Of a DNA stretch of 22,500 nt, positions 12,150 through 22,500 are shown piece by piece (position 1 is the stretch's first letter; every line of letters begins with the position of its first letter). The DNA comes from Armadillidium nasatum (lineage: Eukaryota; Arthropoda; Malacostraca; Isopoda; Armadillidiidae). The notes beneath the pieces were generated by a model. That model was given only the letters and a program-made list of their open reading frames with translations, did no database searches and had not been told where the DNA came from. The stretch covers positions 1-22,500 of the forward strand of contig SEYY01004931.1 of NCBI GenBank assembly GCA_009176605.1. The letters run 5' to 3'. A program made the position numbers and the translations under genes.

Positions 12150-15100
12150 GAGTATGATTGTGCTCCTTCTATGAGAGAGTGGTCAGAAAAGGTTCTGTTA
12201 GTTGTGTGAAGTGCAACATGTGGATTCACAAAAGATGTTCCCCATTCAATCAACTACCACCTCCACACCCAACAGAAAGTGCCAAATATGTTCTCCCCCC
12301 CCCCTCTACAATGATAATACCCAATAGACCCATCAGCATAAACCAATTAATTAACCTATTACAATTAAATATAAACAGCTTACGCCATAAATCTTAAGGA
12401 ATAGAAGAGTTTTTATGGCTTCTCAATATTCACATCCACCTTCTACAAATAAGATACCATTCTTTCGGTTCATCAACCCCGAAATCATTATTTACTTACT
12501 CTAATCCACAGCTCGCCCTCATGCACCAACCCAAAACTCTCTTAATGACAGAACTATTAAACTTCAGTCTTTTTCAATAATTATTTTAAGAAAAACAACA
12601 GAAACCCTATACAATGCCAAAAACAACTCACCACACACACATGAAACAATCCCCAACCAAAACGCACTATCCACCTTCCCCCAAAAAAACACATCAACAA
12701 AATCACTACACATTACGCAATACGATGTCAAAAACCCACACATCCACAAAACAGGATAATGAAGAAGGACCTAAAAAAGATTTTAAAAAATGACAGCAAC
12801 TAATCATACGTAATCAGTAAAACGAAATAAAAATATGCAATCCAAAAACTAGTCTTCACCCGCCACAGGTTCAGATAATATTTCAAACATACACTTAAAG
12901 ACCTATCAGTCCCCACTACCTCATATCTAACAACCATCTTTAACAAATCTTTTCAATTCAACTATTTCACACCAAAATAGAAAAAAAGCAATTATATAAT
13001 ACAATACAATCCGGAAAAGACTACCAACCCATTTTACTACTTTCTATACTTTGTACACAATTAAACCATTTAAAAAAATAAATTTTAAGAATCATACAAC
13101 CATATAAAACTTTCAACATGGATTCAAAAAGAACCATTCCACAACCACTGCACTCATAAACAGATTACAACTCATAATTAAGAGTCTAAACCAACGGCCT
13201 ACACACAAAACAATTCTAATAGCCATATACTTAAACAAAGCTTTCGATTTTGTTCAAAAATACATTCTTATAAACAAAATCAATCAAATCAAACCTCCCT
13301 TCCAATTTCCTATCGGCAGAACAACCCAAGTCCAACAAAACCTAAAATCCAGCACAATCTATTTAAAAACGGAGTATCTAAGGAGCATTACTCTCCCCTT
13401 CACTATTCAATTTCTTTACTTCAAACCTCCCACCTTCCAGTCCCCCCATACTCTCCTCACATCATACGCCAATTCGATAACATCACCATTACAACTACTC
13501 ACCATAACGTAACAACAGACATCAACATCACTCAGGAGTACATTAACCAAATACTACAACAGCTAAACACAAATATAATGACAGCTTCTCCCAGCAAATC
13601 ATTTATTACACTCTTCATTACCGATCGACAACTATCATCTTCACCTCCACAAATCATGCTTGACAAAGCACTAATCCCATTAAACAAACACCTAAAAATA
13701 CTAGGAATAACTCTTAGCCCACACCTTACCTTTACCAAACAATACAAACATCTTAACATCTGCAACCAGGAAACTAAACGAATTAAAAAACATTTCCAAC
13801 TCAAACATACAAAATCGCCAACAAATGACTACTACAACATGCAAAAAATTCATTCGCCCAGTCCTTAAGGAGACCCTCAACTCATATAATAAAAAGCTTT
13901 CAATGTTACTGAGAGAGTGTTTTATTTAAAGATCTAACCATTATCTATCATTATTTTGAACAAGAGGAAAATCGATCGATCCACTTTTTTTTAATTGTGG
14001 GTTGATAACCCCTTAGATTTTTCTGACTTTTTTAACTAAGTCCCTCATAAAAAATATAATATTCAACATTTTCCTTCGCTTGTTGTTTTAAACCAATCAG
14101 AAGATTTGTAGCTTGTAAACAAAACACTAACCAATCCCGTGCGACTTCTGATTGTCCCAGTATTCTATCTTGAACATGTATAAAATTATAAATTGTTTTT
14201 TTTGGTCAAATTTTGATTTATTTATGAGTTGCCCAAAGATAACCGCATTAATCTGGTCTATAAAACTACGTATAAATATCTTCCTCTAACTATCTCTAGT
14301 TCATTAAAAAAAGTTTGAAAGAAATTGATCGAGCAGTTTTTTTTTAGCAAATATTTTACTCCAAAAAAAGTAAAAGGGAGAGACAAGCCCCAAAAGATCA
14401 AATTACAATGGAATTTTAAACAAGTTTGCGTGGTCATATCTCGAAAACCATTTGGAATTAGGAAAAACTAATTACATATTTGTAATCAGCTTATTATTCT
14501 CTACAAAACTGTAAGAAAAAAATTTTAAAATTAAAATTTTTTTTTTTATAAGTGCAGGGTGTCAATTTTTAAATGTCCAAATGACCTTGAAATTGCAAAG
14601 ACTTTTAAAGGGGAACTATAAGGAATTTTTAAAATCTGATTTCAGATTTGAAATCAGTAGAGAATGTACTATAAAACCCCTGAAAAAAAAATTTTTTTTT
14701 TAAATTTTACCCCCCCCCCCCAAGTGGGGGGTCTTTGAGTTGAGGGTCCCCTTAACTACTCCTCCCCTACATGGTATCCGCTACTCTCAAAACAAATATT
14801 AACATATTACAAATAACAAAAACCAAAGCACTTAGAATAACAACCGGATATCCCACAAAACCAAAACAACAATATCTACACGACGAAACGAAAATCCTTC
14901 CCACAACCTTACATTTAGAAATGAAAGGAATCCAATTCTACTCCAAAACTTTACAGCCCGAACACCCTTGCCAAACTACTCTCTCAAACACTACAAGCAA
15001 TCGCCATCCTCTCCTGCACAGTTTTACAGACTCATATTAAATAACATTCAACCACTATCAACAAAATAAATTACACCAAACACATCCGCACCACTCTCAC

Positions 15101-15465
15101 GGAATCCTATCTCAGACATCGCAAATACAATAGCATTCTCAAAGCATTTCCCGCTGACATAGCAAAAACAGCACACACTCTTTCCTTTCCTCTTAAAACC
15201 GCTCTGGCGAAACTCACATATCCGGAACTTCAACAATACAAACATAGACTCCATATAAACCAGACTGCCTCACCAACTTGCACCAAATGTGGAGCGGCAC
15301 CGGAGATAGTGTCCCATCTGTTGCTGACCTGTCTATCTAGCCAACAACCCAGAACAGCCTGGGGCATCGCTGCCCTGAGTGACCTGTGGAGGAGGTCGCT
15401 TGCGGTGGCAGGTTTTTCAAGTGCGGTATGGCCTCCCTTCTAGGGTGGCCAGGAGGTGAGAAAAG

Positions 15466-15466
<1 letters not shown>
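12150..15466 (+). pseudogene. LINE family B (Jockey-type), decayed, split by a TTAA element
   Basis: Fragments in all plus frames follow the order of a Jockey-type ORF2. SVSCVKCNMWIHKRCS is a PHD-like zinc-finger segment near 12200. LLQLNINSLRHKS (12350-12395) is the start of the APE endonuclease. QHGFKKNHSTTTALINRLQ is near 13120-13170, and LNKAFDFVQKYILINKI (RT motif A) near 13230-13285. A weakened YADS motif C lies near 13470. LKILGITLSPHLTFTKQYKH is near 13693-13750, and FIRPVLNYSSPTWYPLL spans the later insertion (13845-14785). KALRITTGYP follows, then the C-terminal Cys-rich CGAAPEIVSHLLLTCL near 15290-15340 and [20 protein letters not shown] (15380-15440). There are many stops and frameshifts. 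The element ends GGTGAGAAAAGTA directly before (AT)n at 15468, which may derive from its 3' tail. Confidence 0.85.
13869..14751. mobile_element. TTAA-flanked non-autonomous DNA element inserted in LINE family B
   Basis: The ends GGAGACCCTCAACTCA (13869-13884) and TGAGTTGAGGGTCCCC (14736-14751) are inverted with one mismatch. TTAA flanks both ends (13865-13868 and 14752-14755). Removing the element with one TTAA rejoins the LINE frame as RPVLNYSSPTWYPLL, which proves both borders. There is no transposase frame. The right half, read on the minus strand, shares its module order with 1014-1683. TTAA duplication is seen in piggyBac, Kolobok and some Sola groups; the tip sequence does not decide which. 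Confidence 0.92.

Positions 15467-15467
<1 letters not shown>

Positions 15468-15560
<93 letters not shown>
15468..15560. repeat. (AT)n array at the 3' end of LINE family B
   Basis: 93 bp of AT dinucleotides. Confidence 0.97.
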
Positions 15561-16760
<1,200 letters not shown>

Positions 16761-16846
16761 ATTAATATTATTATTATTATTATCCTAAAAAAATTTACTG
16801 AAATATTGTGAATCTCAATATAATAAACAGGAACCAAATGTAATAC

Positions 16847-16998
16847 CTTGTATTTTTTTATTCCATCGATATACGCATCAGGAGAATATTTTGGGAAAAT
16901 AACAATCTTGCCTCCAATGAAAAGTCCGGAAGACAGCGTACAAAGTGAACCAGAAACGTGGAAGAATTGTGGAAACATTCCCATAAAGACGGATTGTT
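16847..16998 (-). CDS. Acyl-CoA synthetase-like exon (second recognised exon)
   Basis: Minus-strand exon of 152 nt between an ATTTAG acceptor (16999-17000) and an AAG/GTATTA donor (16845-16846). It encodes QSVFMGMFPQFFHVSGSLC then GLFIGGKIVIFPKYSPD and AYIDGIKKYK. FFHVSG matches the conserved (Y/F)H(V/A)xG/S helix of AMP-binding enzymes, where the aromatic and His residues line the acyl/aryl pocket. Its first two bases complete a Glu codon with the last base of the exon at 19499-19643, and it ends in phase 0, as the next exon (6723-6897) needs. The acceptor lies within 12 nt of a long (AT)n array and has no good pyrimidine tract. Confidence 0.88.
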
Positions 16999-17006
16999 CT
17001 AAATCT

Positions 17007-18089
<1,083 letters not shown>

Positions 18090-18090
<1 letters not shown>

Positions 18091-19190
18091 ATTGGAAGAA
18101 TCTCAATTCTTCTGATAGCGTGAGAACAAGTAGAGTTAAACCAAGATTTGTTAGATTTAGCAGAAGGGAAAGAAAATGGAATGTACGTCTCCATGCTAGA
18201 GAGAATCACCTCAGTAAATCGCTCCGCACACTCCGAGGGACCCCTCCCACGGAAGCAATAATCATTCCAAGGGAAATCGAAGAAGTGCTACCGCAAGTCC
18301 GACCAGCTTGCGGCACCGAAATGCCACAAAGGTTTCCTTTCAATAGAAGAGTGTGTTTCCTTCGAAAGACTTAAAGAAATAGAAAAGGATACAGAGATAA
18401 GAAGGTAATCAGAGGAACCCGGAGTAAGAAAGAGTTTATCAGTTTTAGGAGAAGGATTAGAAGTTAGAAAAAGTTCTAGAATGTTGGGTTCATCTCCAAG
18501 ACGATCATTGATGCGAGTAGAGAGCTGCAACAACTGCTCAAGGTCGTTTTGGATAGTTAAATGGAAGACATGTTCACCAGCTGTATCATGAGAGCTAGAA
18601 GAAAGCCTGTTGCGGTGGTAAACAATGAAATCACCTAATATGATGATTTCAGAGAAAGGAGAAGAAGAGAGTATGTGCTCTATTTTGGAGTTTAAATACT
18701 CGAAGAATTTAGAATAGTCAGTAGATGTTGGAGACAAATAAACAGAATAAATGAATTTAGTCGTAGAATGGCAAGAGAGCCTGAGCCACAAGATGGAAAA
18801 TTCGGAAGACTCCAAATTAGAGACACGAGAACAACGACATCGCTGCGCACGTATGCACAACAACCGCCTCTGATTGAAAATTGATGTTAGAGACAGTAGG
18901 AGAAACAGAGTAGGTTTTGATGTCAGAGTACTTAGATGCCTGAGTTTCAGTTAAGAATAAGAGGTGAGGTCTAGATGAAGAGATGTGATATTCAATAAAG
19001 TGGAATTGGAGCTCAGACCGCGAATGTTGCAGAAATTAATGCCAAAAATAGACCGTGCATCAGGAAAAGCCGGCTGCAAAGTCGTCTTGGTGGCACCAAC
19101 TCCCAAGTGGTGACGGGGGAAGGGGTGGATGAGGTGCTGTTTTTGGAAGTCACCTCCTGGGGCTTCTCCAAGGCTACTGTTGGAGACGAC
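18090..19190 (-). pseudogene. LINE family A fragment: endonuclease domain and linker
   Basis: On the minus strand, FPDARSIFGINFCNIRGL (near 19010-19060) starts the APE endonuclease. YLSPTSTDYSKFFEYLNSK, EIIILGDF (catalytic GDFN motif with N lost), RLGDEPNILELFLTSNPSP and LTPGSSDYLLIS (SDH to SDY) follow, then HFGAASWSDLR. A frameshift leads to MILSSMETYIPFSFPSAKSN at about 18140-18209, ending in the linker near 18100. It was moderately well preserved until recently, with 191 residues open at 18288-18863. It overlaps in homology with, and is diverged from, the plus-strand fragment at 17112, so these are two insertions. Confidence 0.85.
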
Positions 19191-19483
<293 letters not shown>

Positions 19484-19498
19484 GTAGGACTATCTTAC

Positions 19499-19643
19499 CT
19501 TTTGGTTTCCAAAAGAGATTATGATATGGATTATGAAATGAATACAAAAAGTTTGATAAAGCATTGTGCGATAGCTCAACAGCTTTAGGAATCCCTGTTG
19601 TCCCACCTGAAACCAAAATCAAGGCTGTTTTCTCACCGGTAAC
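19499..19643 (-). CDS. Acyl-CoA synthetase-like exon with ATP-binding P-loop motif
   Basis: Minus-strand exon of 145 nt between acceptor TTCTTTAG (19644-19645) and donor AAAG/GTAAGA (19497-19498, a strong site). It encodes VTGEKTALILVSGGTTGIPK then AVELSHNALSNFLY and WKPK. SGGTTGIPKAV is the AMP-binding signature (consensus SSGTTGxPKGV), with Gly for the second Ser and Ala for the last Gly. AxLxxS/TH follows as expected. It starts in phase 0 and ends one base into a codon, and that base plus AA from the next exon gives Glu. This fixes the strand and identity of the gene: an ANL-superfamily acyl- or aryl-CoA ligase. The subfamily (4CL, luciferase-like or ACSF2-like) cannot be set from about 157 residues. 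Confidence 0.9.
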
Positions 19644-19649
19644 CTAAAG

Positions 19650-20845
19650 AAACAAGAAATCACGTCATTTTTCTCTAGTAATCGGATGAAATTTTGTTTT
19701 TAAAAGTTTTAATTTAATCTCTTAATTAAAATTTAAATCTCAGACTTTTTTTTTAATTTTTAGAAGTTTCTTTTCATCAGATTTTCCTTGAAAGTAAAAT
19801 AGAAGCGATTTTTGTGATTTCAAGGAAGAAATAATCATGTATTTTCCGTTTTATAGATAACATAAATAATTAATAACTAACGATTGTTGATTAATTTTTT
19901 GATATTTCTTCAATGAATTTTAACGGTCTCATATTTTTTAAAATACATATGAATTAGAATTAACTAATTTCACTAAAGTTTCCATAACTAACCTAATAAA
20001 TTCCTGCAAGAATGTTCCTATTATTTAAATATTAATTTTCTGCAAAATTCTTTGATAATAGCAGCAGTTCTTGACATTTTCCCTATCACGAACCCTCTTT
20101 AACTGTCACTGAATACTAAGACTTGACTCAAGATTAAAAATAATGAAGGGAATCAAGTATTTATTTAATGTTTCTCATGAAGGTATTTCTAATACTCTCA
20201 TATTATGTTCATATAATTATAATTTATATAAAGGCTGGTTATTTTGGCTTAATTTCAGAAACATGTATCCGAGTTCGGACTCTGCGTTTTCAAATGTTTC
20301 AGTACATATTTTGATGAAAATTTAAAATTTTTATATTATTTGAAAATTAAATTTTTGTTATACGTATCTTTTCATACATCTTTTTTTATTCATTCGGAAC
20401 TCCTGGGTTCCGCTGACCCAAGTAAAAACAGCTGATCTATAAGCGTTCACCCTGTAAATATAAAAGATTTAAAGTATACAAGGGTTACAGCGTCATTAAG
20501 AAAATATGATACTTATTATTTTTGAGTTTCTAAACACCAGTATAATCCTCACACTAATCGATTAGCTCTTTTCCTCCTGAGTCTAGAAGATAGCCTTTTT
20601 TGATATTATATTTACAACAAAAATTTATCTTAACGGCGTCTTTTTTTTCAATTATAAATTGTATCCCAGCTGTTCATGAGAAGACATCAGATCTACAATT
20701 CTATATAACTTTTATCTTTGAAACCTCATCATACAGTCATATTTTAATATTTAATGACCGAAGCAAAACTTTTTGCACGATTATTTCAAAGTTTTTTATT
20801 AACATTTGTTTATTCATGTGTTATTGATTGTTTTTAGGTCCAAAT
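19650..20845. other. Intron or flanking sequence, nothing recognised
   Basis: AT-rich DNA without long simple repeats or transposon protein text. The short plus-strand open frames here (for example 20143-20325) resemble no family I know. Confidence 0.5.
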
Positions 20846-20851
20846 TACCAC

Positions 20852-20969
20852 CATATTAGCTGTCTCCCGCAGAGGTATCCCATTTATAGATGAAACATCA
20901 AAATTTGGTTCTGAAACTTGTTTGCAGTCGTAATAAATTGCAATTCCCTTGAATCCACCACACTTTCCT
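20852..20969 (-). CDS. Candidate upstream exon of the acyl-CoA synthetase gene
   Basis: The minus-strand frame GKCGGFKGIAIYYDCKQVS then EPNFDVSSINGIPLRETANM ends at ATG/GTGGTA (donor at 20850-20851). It stops in phase 0, as required by the next exon (VTGEKTALILVSGG). GIPLRE followed closely by xTALI..SGGTTG is the expected order for insect-type AMP-binding enzymes. The donor is weak, and the acceptor (GTAACAG above 20969) lacks a pyrimidine tract, so the 5' border is uncertain. Confidence 0.5.
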
Positions 20970-22218
20970 CTGTTACTTTTTGTTTTTTATTCCAACCATG
21001 TTGTTCATCTTAGGATATCCTTCATTGCGATGGTAGCATATGACACAGGAATGAAAGGCAACTTATTAGTATTGTGTCTCAATCTCTGCTATCTCATTCA
21101 CATAGGAAATGGCAATACTTGGTGTTGTAGTCGGCTTCAAGTCATTATTAAGCGTTCATTCACTTTTTTAACCTGTCGAAGCAAGGATTTAAAAATTTTC
21201 TTATATTTCTTGGAGTTTAAGTGTCTTATGAGGTCATTGTGCTGACCTCTTGTGATTTTATATGTATAAGTCTCTACTAGGCAAATATTCTCCATCCCGT
21301 GAAATAGATGATTTTCTTTTTCAATGCCTAAAGGAGCACGGTTATCTTTAAAAAAATCAATGAAAAATAATTATCCGGGGATTCAAGAACGATACCACTT
21401 CTAAAAAAACAGACTTTAATGCTAATGGTATGGATACGTATTGATGTTTTCTTCATGAACATACCTTTCTAATTGGGAGCACTATCCATAGCTAATACTT
21501 AGTATTATGATTAACAGGCTACCAGGTCTACCAGGCCTTTTTTAATATATTCATGAATTGAGTATAGATAAGTTGTGCAGCCCAAAAGAGGTTCCAGTAA
21601 TTTGTTTTGGTACCCCCAGTTTACAGCCGAAATTCAAGAAATAGATTTTTTAAACAGGCTAAGTAAAAGAACGCTCTCTTTCTCGAAAAGCGAAAGTGTA
21701 CTAGAAATTCTTCAAATTTTTTACACACTTCCGGTACGTTTCTGTAAGTTCACTTCACAATAAATGACAACTGATTGGCAGCTGAAGTTATCGCAAAATA
21801 AACCTTATAGCAGAAGTAGAATACAAATTAACAAGACAAATATTTCATGAGAACAGAAAACTGTCATCATTTCATAATTTTACTAATCACGTGAAGGATA
21901 CATTTGAAGGGACAATAGCGAATAAAGTACTGAAATAGTTTTATGAGAAGTACAACTTCCATCTGCAGTTTTGTCACTTGCTATAAATAAGGATCCAGAA
22001 TTTATTGGTAAAAACCGTGATTCCAGTAAATATCTGGAAATCAAAAACTAGAGCTTAGTCCAAGTTTTGAATCTTTTACGAAATGACAAAATATTCATTA
22101 AATTTAAAAGCTAAGATTAAAAGATAAGCTACTTTCGTCTCTATAACATTTTGAGTAACAACAGTGTTATTATTAAGATATCACATCATAGAGCAGGTAC
22201 CGGAGACCTAAAATTTTA
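20970..22218. other. No recognised feature
   Basis: Unique-looking AT-rich DNA. Short open frames (20949-21245, 21575-21763) show no family resemblance. N-terminal exons of the synthetase would be expected here or further right on the minus strand, but I found none I could defend. Confidence 0.4.
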
Positions 22219-22462
<244 letters not shown>

Positions 22463-22500
22463 GGATGGAGCGATACCAAAAGTTTTACCGATACCAAGAC

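Overview
This is eukaryotic, AT-rich, intron-rich DNA, most likely from an arthropod. The evidence is split coding exons with GT...AG borders, a Penelope-like retroelement, three kinds of LINE or DNA-transposon debris of types common in arthropods, and nine long (AT)n arrays. The exact taxon cannot be fixed from the sequence.

The only host gene I can support lies on the minus strand. It is an AMP-binding acyl-CoA synthetase / 4-coumarate-CoA-ligase / luciferase-like enzyme. Three exons (19499-19643, 16847-16998, 6723-6897) join in perfect phase and give a continuous stretch of the adenylation domain. A fourth upstream exon (about 20852-20969) is plausible. The N-terminus and C-terminus are not visible. 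The introns are about 2.5 kb and 10 kb, and nearly everything else in the window is mobile DNA and microsatellite within or beside this gene.

Layout from left to right. 1-433: 3' RT part of a Jockey/CR1-superfamily LINE (family A). 1014-2228: non-autonomous element with GGGGACCC ends and a tandemly duplicated 335-bp terminal module. 2508-5954: DNA transposon with 33-bp inverted repeats, clustered subterminal repeats and a broken, spliced transposase of the DUF7869-like kind. 5990-6425: 3' end of a family A LINE. 6430-6678: (AT)n. 6723-6897: exon. 7280-8340: decayed Tc1/mariner-like transposase (DUF4817 type). 8503-8707: (AC)n(AT)n. 8708-11730: Penelope-like element with inverted terminal repeats, each carrying a hammerhead ribozyme. 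11731-11813: (AT)n. 11815-11880: tRNA-like SINE head. 12150-15466: decayed second Jockey-type LINE (family B), split at a TTAA by an 883-bp inverted-repeat element (13869-14751). 15468-16790: simple-sequence DNA. 16847-16998: exon. 17112-18090 (+) and 18090-19190 (-): two convergent family A LINE fragments. 19383-19479: (AT)n. 19499-19643: exon. 19650-22218: mostly featureless apart from the candidate exon. 22219-22457: (ATT)n(AT)n.

The two most notable items are the Penelope-like element, whose inverted repeats carry clear hammerhead ribozyme cores on opposite strands, and the 3.4-kb DNA transposon, whose terminal architecture and D/D/E-like protein may represent a poorly described superfamily.
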